Below, in pieces: positions 49,159-57,401 of a DNA stretch of 64,000 nt. A model generated the notes under the pieces. The model searched no databases. It had not been told where the DNA came from and was given only the letters and a program-made list of their open reading frames with translations. The position numbers and the translations under genes are program-made. The DNA comes from Thermoproteus sp. Its GTDB lineage: Archaea > Thermoproteota > Thermoprotei > Thermoproteales > Thermoproteaceae. The stretch is from the NCBI GenBank assembly GCA_038893495.1, contig JAWARJ010000001.1, positions 682,001 through 746,000 of the forward strand, given 5' to 3'. Every line of letters begins with the position of its first letter. Within the stretch, counting starts at the first letter, position 1.

Positions 49159-50173
49159 GCTACCATTCGCCGGACGTGAGGTCGAGTTCGTAGACCGCGA
49201 GGTGGCGCTGAAGCAGTTCGAAGAGCTGGCGGAGAGGGGAACTAGATTTCCCCTTGTGGTCTATGGGCCGGAGGGCTGTGGCAAGTCGGCCCTCTTGAGG
49301 CAGGGCATGGAAGTATTGAGGGAGCGCGGCTACTCCGTTACGTACGTCAGTCCTCTTGTGGATAAGGAGCGCGACCGTCTGTTATACACAGAGGACCTTA
49401 AAGAGGTCATGAAGGAGGTGTTGGGCGAGGTCGTGAGCAGGTTTCCCGATCCATTCAACAGCGCCCGCGCCTTGATTACAATTGCAGTAGAGGCCCTCTA
49501 CCGCGCCGTGGAGAGGGGCAGGAATAAGAAAATCGCGGTGCTGGCAGACGACGTATTTCAAGCTATTGAGCTAGACAGGGCCGAACAACTAGTCAAACAG
49601 TTTCTAAACATGATAGAGTACCCCTCCGTGAGGTACGAGAAGATCGTCATCGTCGTGGCGTCGAGCGAGGGGGTTACTTGGGAGAGAGTTGGTCGGCACA
49701 GCTGGGCTGAAATTAAAACCATATGGAACATGCCGAGAGAGGGCTTCAGACGGCTCTACGACCTGTTGCCGGAGCCGAAGCCGCCGTTCGAGGAGGTCTG
49801 GAGGTGGACTGGGGGGAATCCGCGGTATTTAGACCGCCTGTATTTCGTCAAGTGGGACGTAGGGAAAGTCGTAGATGAGGCTGTGAGGCGAGGCCTTATG
49901 GACAGACTAGCCAGTCTAAACGACATGGAGAGGGAGGTGTTAAGGGAGGCTCTTGACGACCCAGACGCCCTCTTCCACAACATCAGGAGAGCGCCAAGCC
50001 TTGTGGATAAGCTGATCGAGTGGAACCTCATCACAAGAGTATACAACAAAGATCCATACTTCTGGGTCGACCAGCCCCCACCCGAGAGAGACCCGGAACT
50101 GGGAGTGGGCAGGTACTACGCGTGGCAGACACCCCTCCATAGGGAGGCAGTGAGGAAAGCGCTGGCGGGCTGA
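49145..50173 (+). CDS. archaeal P-loop ATPase, cassette copy 2
   Basis: A 342-aa paralogue of the ATPase at 47506. Walker A GPEGCGKSALLRQ, Walker B IAVLADDVFQ and VVASSEGVTW are kept. The shared GFRRLYDLLPEPKPPFEEVW block is followed by a strongly diverged stretch (about residues 230-290, within the winged-helix region). It then returns to a near-identical C-terminus (DPYFWVDQPPPERDPELG). The diverged middle suggests that the two copies recognise different partners while keeping the motor and the tail. Confidence 0.85.
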   Translation: MKRVKLPFAGREVEFVDREVALKQFEELAERGTRFPLVVYGPEGCGKSALLRQGMEVLRERGYSVTYVSPLVDKERDRLLYTEDLKEVMKEVLGEVVSRFPDPFNSARALITIAVEALYRAVERGRNKKIAVLADDVFQAIELDRAEQLVKQFLNMIEYPSVRYEKIVIVVASSEGVTWERVGRHSWAEIKTIWNMPREGFRRLYDLLPEPKPPFEEVWRWTGGNPRYLDRLYFVKWDVGKVVDEAVRRGLMDRLASLNDMEREVLREALDDPDALFHNIRRAPSLVDKLIEWNLITRVYNKDPYFWVDQPPPERDPELGVGRYYAWQTPLHREAVRKALAG

Positions 50174-50346
50174 GCAGGCTCCGCCCGCCTCTAGGGCTAC
50201 CTTTGCGGCGGGCGTATACGGCGCATGCAGAAATCCGCGGCGCCGAGCCGTTATTGGAAATCACGCGTCGTAGTTGTGGCGCATCCACGGCCCCCGCCAC
50301 GCGGCTCCGACAGCTACGCGCCGCGGCGAGTGGAGCTGTAGGCCGC

Positions 50347-50841
50347 CTATTGCTTCTGCTTTAGGGCCTCCAATATCGATCTGTGGATGTCCAGAAGGAT
50401 CTTTTGGTTTTCGACCATGACCTTCTGAAGTTCCATAATCAACTTGTTCATTTCGTCGAGCCTAGCCTGAAGCCCATCAATCCTCTTATTAGTCTCGTCA
50501 ATACGCCTATTCAACTGATCCGCGAGGGCGTCGATGCGTTTGTTAGTTTCATCTATTCGCCTATTCAGTTGCTCAGCAAGCGCGTCGATACGTTTGTTCG
50601 TCTCATCTATACGTTGGCTTAACTGCTGAAAGACTTCATCTATACGCTTGTTGGTCTCATCGATACGCCTATTGGTCTCGTCTATTCGCTTATTAGTTTC
50701 GTCTATACGCCGGTTCTGCTCCCTCAGAACGGCGAGAGTCAAGAGGAAAAGGTCCTCCGTCTTAAGCTTCTCGCCCTTTTCTACCTTCTTTAGGACTATC
50801 TCGAGGGACTTATCGAGAACCGGGCCGAGGACGGACTCCAT
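50347..50841 (-). CDS. heptad-repeat coiled-coil protein
   Basis: A 164-aa protein consisting of a short helical head (SVLGPVLDKSLEIVLKKVEKGEKLKTED) and a long coiled coil made of RRIDETNKRIDE units (seven-residue period), then a helical end (MELQKVMVENQKILLDIHRS). Unlike the proteins at 15162 and 41917 it has no nuclease domain. The frame is open to 51177, but ATG 50841/50844 is right after a minus-strand TATA tttatata (50866-50859), and the upstream residues are Arg/Pro rich and unlike protein. It may bridge other proteins. Confidence 0.7.
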   Translation of the reverse strand: MESVLGPVLDKSLEIVLKKVEKGEKLKTEDLFLLTLAVLREQNRRIDETNKRIDETNRRIDETNKRIDEVFQQLSQRIDETNKRIDALAEQLNRRIDETNKRIDALADQLNRRIDETNKRIDGLQARLDEMNKLIMELQKVMVENQKILLDIHRSILEALKQKQ

Positions 50842-51119
50842 CATATGGTAATATAGCCTATATAAAAAACTGACACGCCGCAAGCAACGCCTATGTAGCG
50901 AGGCCCAGCGACGCGGGACGGATCCGGCAAAGGCATGGCCCCCACACGCCAGTTGCGGCAGGAGCCCGCGGCCGATGGAGGCCGCGAGGCGGCGTATACG
51001 GGCTGGAGGCGGGGTGTCGAGCAGAGCCGCCGAAGGGAGGGCGTCGGGGCGTCGGCTTTCGCCAGCCCTATCCGCGGCGCCTGTTCTCCGAGTTGAGGTA
51101 GTAGCTAATATTATATCGG

Positions 51120-51735
51120 CAAGACCCCTAGACGGTCTGAAGCCCACACCCCCCACAGCCCTCCTAGAGTCGCTCAAGAGGATAGGCCTCGGCAGGCCTA
51201 AACCTCTCGGGGTCGAACTCCACCACGACGTCCCCCCTGTCCGTCCTCACCCTAATCCCCCTATCCTTGAGGTCGAACCCCCCTCAGCAATGGCGTCCAC
51301 CTTCGCCCTCTCGAACCTGAGGCAGAAGGCGCCCCCGCGGTCTCCCTCCAGCGGGTCCCTAACCCCAGAGACTTTCGCCCATCGGCGAGGAAAATCCCCA
51401 TCTTGTCGCCACCCCTACGCCCGACGGAGATGGCTAGGATACTGAGGCTCAAAGGTATGCCCGGCCAAATGAGCCAGAGGAGCCACGGTTCAATTCGAGA
51501 CCGGCCACCTAATACTCGAAGTTAGTCTCCGCTTGTTTTAGGGCAGGCATTTGGAGCTTTCGCTCACGACCGCGCCCTCCCTAATGGGCCAGAGTATCGC
51601 CAAGTCGGGGCCGTCCCACTTCACGCAACGCCCCAGCCGCGAGGCACGCCCCCCAGTCATGTAGAGCCAACCCTTCCCCTTGCCGACAGTACGAGTCCAG
51701 CGCACGACAGCCAGAGCCGCCAGCCCCTCCGAACG
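51120..51735 (-). pseudogene. degenerate minus-strand coding remnant (possibly PaREP2-type)
   Basis: On the minus strand, protein-like pieces are scattered over several frames. AVVRWTRTVGKGKGWLYMTGG with VKWDGPDLAILWPIREGAVVSE is in one frame at about 51735-51540, then stops. KVSGVRDPLEGDRGG and FCLRFERAKVDAIAEGG are in a second frame near 51380-51290. FDLKDRGIRVRTDRG and DVVVEFDPERFRPAEAYPLERL are in a third near 51270-51170. At least two frameshifts and stops are required. The fragments recall the large PaREP2 repeat family of Pyrobaculum relatives, but I cannot confirm it. Bases 50842-51119 show nothing further. Confidence 0.5.
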
Positions 51736-51777
51736 GGTCTGCCCGTAAAGCTTAAAAGAGTTGCCATACGTGCCTTT

Positions 51778-52134
51778 ATGCTCTCGTCGGGGGTTCTGCG
51801 CCTGAGGCTTTCTGCCGTTAGGGCTCTCGCGCTGCGTCGGGGAGTTTGGTTTAGGGTTAGGCCCCCGGCGAGGGCGCTCATCGAATCAGTCTTGTTCCAC
51901 CTAAAGAGGGGCGGGAGGGTCAAGTCGCCCGCCCTCCTCACGGCCTTAGAGGAGGCCGTTAGGGAGATCTTATCCTTGACGTTGCCCCTCCGCATCAAGG
52001 CGAAAGCCATCGGCTACGCTATCGCCAAAAGGCTTGGAGTCAAGGTGGACGAAGAGAAGGCCGTCGCTCTAGGAATACAGTGGATGAATACGCCGAAGAG
52101 ATACAGAACAGCCGTAGAGGAGTGGACGCCGTGA
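51778..52134 (+). CDS. 118-aa protein of unknown function, copy 2
   Basis: Paralogue of 45215-45571, the same length and about 75-80 percent identical by eye. The block FHLKRGGRVKSPALL is identical. ATG 51778 is 24 bases after agcttaaaagag. The first bases after its stop (gtgaggaagccgtcggaa) resemble a stretch about 40 bases after the stop of copy 1 (gtgaggaagcccgttggaa), so the duplication probably extends beyond the gene. It too is followed by a family 2 glycosyltransferase gene. Confidence 0.7.
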   Translation: MLSSGVLRLRLSAVRALALRRGVWFRVRPPARALIESVLFHLKRGGRVKSPALLTALEEAVREILSLTLPLRIKAKAIGYAIAKRLGVKVDEEKAVALGIQWMNTPKRYRTAVEEWTP

Positions 52135-52297
52135 GGAAGCCGTCGGAACTCCTCCGGATAGAGGGATTCGGGGCGGCCTTCAGACCGCGCCTATCCCTAT
52201 AGGGCCGGCATTGCGTCAAGGCGGTAGGGCCAAAGTCCGCTTGGAGCTACAGGATGTATAACGGCGAATCACCTAGTACAGTCAAACTGGTGATGTA

Positions 52298-53200
52298 ATG
52301 AAGGTAGTTGTGGGCATACCGACATTCAACAGGCCTGACATATTACGTATATCCCTACCGAGGCTCGCAGCATCGGGCGTTGATGGATTGATAGTAGTGG
52401 CCGACGCGGTGGATGAGGTAACCCTTGGGAAGTACAGGGAATTGATAAACGACGTCGCGAAGAGCATAAACGACGTAATTTACGACCTGAACCTCGGCAG
52501 GAGGGGCTCCGTCAATGCGAGAAACAAGGTCTTGGAGCTATTCCTAGAGCATTATGGCAATAACTACGCCATAATCACATACGATGACGACTACATACCG
52601 CCGAAGACGGACTGGATACGCCCCGCACTCGCACATTTCAGAGATGCCAACGTGGGGATTGTAGGCGGCAAGGTCATAAACCTCAGAAGGAGACGCGTAG
52701 ACCCAGACTTCAGCCTAAACGTAATGCCCTACCTAGCCGACGTGCTCACCGAAGCGACAGGATTCATATTCCTAGACACAAAGCACGGACCGAGAACCGC
52801 CAAGTACGTGACGCACCTAATGGCGATAAGAAGAGAGGTAATAGAGAGAGGGGTTAGGTACGACACACAATACAAAGGCACAGGCTATAGAGAGGAAAGC
52901 GACCTCCAAGAACGAGCGCGGAAACTAGGCTATAGAATAATATTCGAACCGAACTTCTACACATACCACGCAAACCTAGAGTACGGAGGAGATAGGTCAG
53001 AAGATAAACCGGCAAGGTTCTACTGGAAGGCTAGAAACAATACATACTTCATGTTAAAGAACCAAAAACCAAAAATAAAGCTAATACTAAGTACATACAT
53101 AATACTCGCATATGCGATGATAAACGGACCAAAAACCGCTAAAAATGTGATAAAAGGCATAAAAGACGGATATGGGACATTCCACGAAACCCCAAGGTAG
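52298..53200 (+). CDS. family 2 glycosyltransferase
   Basis: A 300-aa GT2 enzyme. The N-terminal nucleotide-binding strand is VVGIPTFNRPDILRISLPRL and the metal motif is IITYDDDYIPP (DDD in place of DXD), followed by VGIVGGKVINLRRRRVD. The C-terminal part is Tyr/Lys/Asn rich (ARFYWKARNNTYFML) with a final hydrophobic stretch. It adds a sugar to an unknown acceptor. GC content falls towards its 3' end, where the AT-rich island begins. It opens the run of co-directional glycan genes that continues to the window end. Confidence 0.85.
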   Translation: MKVVVGIPTFNRPDILRISLPRLAASGVDGLIVVADAVDEVTLGKYRELINDVAKSINDVIYDLNLGRRGSVNARNKVLELFLEHYGNNYAIITYDDDYIPPKTDWIRPALAHFRDANVGIVGGKVINLRRRRVDPDFSLNVMPYLADVLTEATGFIFLDTKHGPRTAKYVTHLMAIRREVIERGVRYDTQYKGTGYREESDLQERARKLGYRIIFEPNFYTYHANLEYGGDRSEDKPARFYWKARNNTYFMLKNQKPKIKLILSTYIILAYAMINGPKTAKNVIKGIKDGYGTFHETPR

Positions 53201-53212
53201 TGATACGCAACG

Positions 53213-53338
53213 ATGATCATAAAAATCGTATTTGCTTGCCATGACTTCCCAGCACTTAAGTGTATGCCAAATTTCTATAATAGGGCGCTGGATTTCGTAA
53301 TACTTAATAAGATATATAGAAGGATAGTCTATGTTTGA
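53213..53338 (+). pseudogene. 41-codon fragment at the edge of the AT-rich island
   Basis: An open frame from ATG 53213 to TGA 53336-53338 (MIIKIVFACHDFPALKCMPN, then YNRALDFVILNKIYRRIVYV). It lies between the GT2 and FkbM genes. It looks like the start of a larger protein cut off after 41 residues, since nothing this short is expected to begin with such a core strand. It overlaps the FkbM start by four bases, so it could also be a small translated leader. Confidence 0.3.
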
Positions 53339-54075
53339 AAATATATTCAATGTTATTATTGTCGGCTTTTAGGCCGTTAATGAAACATAGATATTTCCAA
53401 TATAGAGGAAATATGGCAATATATTATTTACTTGTAGCTATATCTAAATTATATTCATTATTGTTCTTTGGCCTAGATCATATAATCATTATAACGCCAT
53501 ACGGTAAATTACTGGTGCCAAAAAAAGGTTATGCGAGCGGAGCCAGGCCCATTACTATGGCCCTAGATGTCGTAGAGCCACAATGGAAACCCTACTTTGA
53601 AACTATGATAAAAGACGCCGACTGGTTCCTAGACATAGGGGCGGCGTCAGATGGGTATTATACGTTAAAAGCCGTACGATTAAATCCAAAGATTAAAGTA
53701 ATAGCTATAGAACCGTTAAAGAAAGAATATTACTATCTTTTTAATAATTTAATATTGAATAATATTTATAGAAATGTTAAATCATTAAATGTAGCCTTAT
53801 GCAGAGAAGAAAAAGAAACTGAAATTGAAGGAGAAAAAGTAAGATGCGTAACATTGAAGGATCTTGGCGAATTAAAAGGAAGGGGAGTAATAAAGTTAGA
53901 TGTAGAAGGAGCCGCGTATGATATATTGCATAATTTTCTAGATTATATATGTAATTTAAAGCCTGTCATATTCTTAGAGATACATAATGAGCAAGAGGTT
54001 AAACTACTATTTATGCTTAAATCATGTGGATATAAAGATATAAAAAAGAGCGGAGGTATGCATATACTCATATGA
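53335..54075 (+). CDS. FkbM-family methyltransferase
   Basis: A 246-aa SAM-dependent methyltransferase of the FkbM group that methylates sugar hydroxyls of surface glycans. Motif I is WFLDIGAASDGYYTLKAVR and the next acidic strand is IKVIAIEPLKKEYYYL. The second motif, GVIKLDVEGAAYDIL, is the family hallmark. TTG 53335 is the upstream start; ATG 53350 is equally likely. The gene is strongly AT-rich compared with the rest of the window. The stop overlaps the next ATG (ATGA), tying it to the GT4 gene. Confidence 0.82.
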   Translation: MKIYSMLLLSAFRPLMKHRYFQYRGNMAIYYLLVAISKLYSLLFFGLDHIIIITPYGKLLVPKKGYASGARPITMALDVVEPQWKPYFETMIKDADWFLDIGAASDGYYTLKAVRLNPKIKVIAIEPLKKEYYYLFNNLILNNIYRNVKSLNVALCREEKETEIEGEKVRCVTLKDLGELKGRGVIKLDVEGAAYDILHNFLDYICNLKPVIFLEIHNEQEVKLLFMLKSCGYKDIKKSGGMHILI

Positions 54076-55202
54076 TAATAATACATACATATCACCACTA
54101 CTGGCCGGTAACAGGAGGACTAGAAAACGCCGTAAAGAACCTGGCGGAAGAACAGGCGAAGCTTGGCCATGAGGTGCACGTCGTAACGAGCACATACGGC
54201 GCTCAGGGAAGGCCAAGAGAAGAAGAGGTGAACGGGGTCTACGTACATAGGGTAAAGGCATGGAGGCCGCAGTACCCAGACCTGACGGTACCGAGGGAAA
54301 TACCTAGGGGACTCCTAAAGAGGGCCGACGTGGTGCACGCCCACTCACAAAACAGCCTATTCGCCGTGAGGATCGCACAGGAGGCACACAGGCTGGGCGC
54401 CAAAGTGGCGATGCACTACATGGCCGTCGACACCCTACAGACCCACCCAAACCCCGCCATAAGGCTACTAGGGCCGATATACGCGAGGCGCAACTTGAGG
54501 ACAGCCCTCGGGATCGCCGACATACATCTGGTGAGGAGCAGAAGAGACCAAGAAATACTCAGGAGGAAATACGGCGTAGAGCCCCACTACCTACCAGACG
54601 CGGTGCCTACGTACTACCTAACGAGGCCCAAAGCCGACCCCGATGAGTTCAGGAGAAGGTTCGGCATACCCCAAGACAGGCTGTTCGTATATGTGGGGAG
54701 GATACACAAGCTCAAAGGCCCATACGTGTTAGTCAAGGCCATGCCGCACTTAAGCAAAGACATCGGGGTAGTCATGGCCGGGCCGGACAACGGCTACTTA
54801 AGGGCAGTCCTCGAGCTCGCCGACAGGCTGGGCGTAAGGGACAGGCTCCACTATCTGGGCTATGTCGACGAGGACACGAAGATAGACGCTCTGGACTCCT
54901 CAATAGCGCTGGTCCTGCCATCGGTGACCGATTACGTGGAGGTGTACCCAATGATAATAACCGAGGCATGGGCTAGGGAAAGGCCGGTGGTAGGGACCGC
55001 CGTGGGGGGAATACCGTACAGGATAAGACACGGCGAAAACGGATCGCTAGTGCCGCCGAATGACCCGCAGGAGCTGGCAAAGGCCATGTCGGAGCTGGCC
55101 GAGAACGCCGAAATAGCGGAAAAGATGGGCAGAACAGGTAGAAAAGAGATAAATACATGGGATGAAATAGCTAAAGAATCGATAGATCTATACCGACTAT
55201 GA
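54072..55202 (+). CDS. family 4 glycosyltransferase
   Basis: A 376-aa GT4 enzyme. The acceptor half starts THYHHYWPVTGGLENAVKNL; the donor half has VYVGRIHKLKGPYVLVKAM and the E-x7-E region VEVYPMIITEAWARERPVVG. It likely adds mannose, glucose or a related sugar to a lipid-linked glycan on the cytoplasmic side. GC content is back to about the window average, in contrast to the FkbM gene before it. It overlaps the FkbM stop and the epimerase start, so three genes are coupled. Confidence 0.9.
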   Translation: MIIIHTYHHYWPVTGGLENAVKNLAEEQAKLGHEVHVVTSTYGAQGRPREEEVNGVYVHRVKAWRPQYPDLTVPREIPRGLLKRADVVHAHSQNSLFAVRIAQEAHRLGAKVAMHYMAVDTLQTHPNPAIRLLGPIYARRNLRTALGIADIHLVRSRRDQEILRRKYGVEPHYLPDAVPTYYLTRPKADPDEFRRRFGIPQDRLFVYVGRIHKLKGPYVLVKAMPHLSKDIGVVMAGPDNGYLRAVLELADRLGVRDRLHYLGYVDEDTKIDALDSSIALVLPSVTDYVEVYPMIITEAWARERPVVGTAVGGIPYRIRHGENGSLVPPNDPQELAKAMSELAENAEIAEKMGRTGRKEINTWDEIAKESIDLYRL

Positions 55203-56152
55203 GCAAGCGGGCGCTCGTAACAGGAGGAGCCGGCTTCATCGGAAGCCACCTGGTGGACAGGCTCATCGACATGGGGTGGCACGTCAGGGTTCTAGACAAC
55301 CTGAGCACGGGAAGGCTGGAAAACCTGAAGCGGCATATCGGCAAGAAGAATTTCGAGATCCTGCAAGCCGACCTAAAGAATAGAGAGGCCGTAGAGAAGG
55401 CAGTTGAGGGTGTTGATGTGGTTTTCCACTTTGCGGCGAATCCGGAGGTGAGAGTGAGCACCACCGACCCGGAGGTGCACTATAGGGAGAACGTAGAAGC
55501 TACATTTAGCTTGCTAGAGGCCATGAGGAAGAAAGACGCGAAGGAGCTCGTCTTCGCGTCGTCCAGCTCGGTCTACGGGGAGCCCGAAGAGATACCGGTG
55601 GGGGAGGAGGCGCCGGTGAGGCCCGTGTCGGTGTACGGGGCCACTAAGGCCGCATGTGAGAACCTGATACACGCCTACACGAAGCTCTACGGCATTAGGG
55701 CGGTGGTCTTGAGGTACGCCAACGTTGTGGGGCCGAGGCTGAGGCACGGCGTGATATACGACTTGTTAATGAAGCTTAGGAGGGATCCCAACAAGCTGGA
55801 AGTCCTCGGCGATGGGACCCAGACGAGGAGCTACGTCTACATCGACGACGCTGTGGAGGCCACATTGCTGGCATACGAAAAGTCGAGAGGCGCCTTCAAG
55901 GCCTACAACGTCGCCAGTGAGGACTGGATAGCCGTGAACGACGTAGTCGAAGTCCTGCTGGAAGTGACCGGCCTAAAGCCCCACGTCGTCTACAAGCCGG
56001 TGCTACACGGCGTGGGGTGGCCAGGCGACGTCAAGAAGATAGCGTTGAAGATAGACAAACTGAAGGAACTGGGCTACAGGCCCAAGATGAAGAGCAAAGA
56101 GGCGGTGGGGGCTACAGCAAAGGCCCTGGTGGAGGAGCTGGGGCTTAGATGA
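55199..56152 (+). CDS. NAD-dependent nucleotide-sugar epimerase (GalE-like)
   Basis: A 317-aa extended short-chain dehydrogenase. The Rossmann loop is VTGGAGFIGSHLVDRL, then NLSTGRLENL, VFHFAANPEVRVS and the catalytic YGATK with the upstream Ser (ASSSSVYGEPEE). Members interconvert UDP-glucose and UDP-galactose or related sugars. The exact substrate cannot be read from the sequence, so I give no symbol. It supplies activated sugar for the neighbouring transferases. It overlaps the GT4 stop (ATGA) and the next gene. Confidence 0.9.
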   Translation: MSKRALVTGGAGFIGSHLVDRLIDMGWHVRVLDNLSTGRLENLKRHIGKKNFEILQADLKNREAVEKAVEGVDVVFHFAANPEVRVSTTDPEVHYRENVEATFSLLEAMRKKDAKELVFASSSSVYGEPEEIPVGEEAPVRPVSVYGATKAACENLIHAYTKLYGIRAVVLRYANVVGPRLRHGVIYDLLMKLRRDPNKLEVLGDGTQTRSYVYIDDAVEATLLAYEKSRGAFKAYNVASEDWIAVNDVVEVLLEVTGLKPHVVYKPVLHGVGWPGDVKKIALKIDKLKELGYRPKMKSKEAVGATAKALVEELGLR

Positions 56153-56580
56153 AAATCATCGTAATAAGGAGGGTCTCCCTAATAAACACGGCCGCCACCC
56201 TGTTGATAGCCGCGGCTAAACTGCCAGCCAGAATATTGGCCGTAGTCGTAGCCCTAGCGGCAATTCCGGCATTCCTCTTCTACTTCGCCGGTTGGAACGT
56301 CCAATCCATCCAATACAGCGAGTACTATCCACAAACGTTTCTAGCCGCCCATGGCCCCAGCGTAGGTCCCTACAGTAGGTTGCCTACAGCGCCTAACTTC
56401 CTTATAAATAACAATATAAATCCAGGCATGTACTATAAAATAACTCATGTGAATAATTTGATACAAATATACTATTATACACAGTCATATATAATTAATA
56501 AGATAAATACATACTTATTGCCACATGAAAGTCTGATATATAACTCTGGTGCCTTCAAGTTAGTAAAGCCTGTTAGATAG
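56149..56580 (+). CDS. chimeric short membrane protein, probably a collapsed larger gene
   Basis: A 143-aa frame. The first half is GC-rich with one membrane helix (ILAVVVALAAIPAFLFYFAG) and the segment YSEYYPQTFLAAHGPSVGPY. At about base 56395 base composition switches to AT-rich, and the second half (YYKITHVNNLIQIYYYTQSY, then LIYNSGAFKLVKP) resembles the last strand of large archaeal membrane glycosyltransferases. The likely reading is the two ends of one or two large genes joined after deletion. The frame stays open, so it may still be made. Confidence 0.5.
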   Translation: MKIIVIRRVSLINTAATLLIAAAKLPARILAVVVALAAIPAFLFYFAGWNVQSIQYSEYYPQTFLAAHGPSVGPYSRLPTAPNFLINNNINPGMYYKITHVNNLIQIYYYTQSYIINKINTYLLPHESLIYNSGAFKLVKPVR

Positions 56581-56585
56581 CGGCC

Positions 56586-57401
56586 GTGAAGATCAGCATA
56601 GTAGTTCCAAGCAAAGGTTGCATCTATATCAAATATCTACTGACCTCGCTCAGAGACCAAACCACAAAGCCGAATGAAATCGTCCTCGTCCTCAAGGACT
56701 GCGACGTCCAGCGGATCGAAAAGGCCTATTCGCCTTGGCTCAACCTAGTCGTGGTGGAACAGAAAGAGGGATATTTCACCCACGCGTTGAATCTAGGCAA
56801 AAAGGCCGCATCAGGCGATATAATCATATTCACCGATGACGACGCAATAACCCCCAAGGGTTGGATTAAAAAATATATTAGATTTCATAGACTATATCCC
56901 AGGACGGCTGGGATCTCTAGCAGAGATATCTATATCGAATTGAAGTCCATGAGGATCAGACCCACACCAGACGATTTGCCCTACGTGAGGATCTACAGAT
57001 GGACCTTCAGGCCGCTACTAGAAAGACCCCATCCGCTTCTAAAAGACTACGCACTAGGCATATATGTGACTAGAGACTACAAGATCGCACATGGCCCATG
57101 TATACCCAACAGGTCGTGCTACTCCTTGCCCTTTAGGGGCGTTAATATGAGCTTTAAAGCAGAATATATTTACGATATTTGGTTTCCTGAACATCCCTTA
57201 CTCAGAAGAGCTCCTGGCAACGAGCAATACTTCGGCTTGCAGTTACTACTCAAGGGATTCAATACTATTTATGTTCCTGGCAACCCTGTTCTTCACATAT
57301 ATAGAGAAGAAAGTTTGTCAAGGACTAGAAATAGAAACGAGATAAATGTAGAGTATTACACAATGAAGCAGTTATTTAGAGAAATGCTTGAGGGGAAATG
57401 A
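56586..57401 (+). CDS. family 2 glycosyltransferase
   Basis: A 271-aa GT2 enzyme with KISIVVPSKGCIYIKYLLTS at the start, a metal site in DIIIFTDDDAITPKGW and a substrate region LPFRGVNMSFKAEYIYDIWF. No membrane helix was seen. It starts at a GTG five bases after the preceding stop and its end overlaps the next ATG (ATGA). Composition grows more AT-rich towards the 3' end. Confidence 0.87.
   Translation: MKISIVVPSKGCIYIKYLLTSLRDQTTKPNEIVLVLKDCDVQRIEKAYSPWLNLVVVEQKEGYFTHALNLGKKAASGDIIIFTDDDAITPKGWIKKYIRFHRLYPRTAGISSRDIYIELKSMRIRPTPDDLPYVRIYRWTFRPLLERPHPLLKDYALGIYVTRDYKIAHGPCIPNRSCYSLPFRGVNMSFKAEYIYDIWFPEHPLLRRAPGNEQYFGLQLLLKGFNTIYVPGNPVLHIYREESLSRTRNRNEINVEYYTMKQLFREMLEGK

Larger units (their letters stand above)
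46921..50173 (+). repeat. tandem duplication of a PaREP1 + ATPase cassette
   Basis: Two units of about 1.6 kb in direct orientation (about 46921-48537 and 48557-50173), each with TATA element, PaREP1 gene and ATPase gene in the same order and spacing. The junction is a 45-base intergenic stretch after the first ATPase stop. Divergence is uneven: highest within the ATPase middle and lowest in its tail. Confidence 0.85.
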
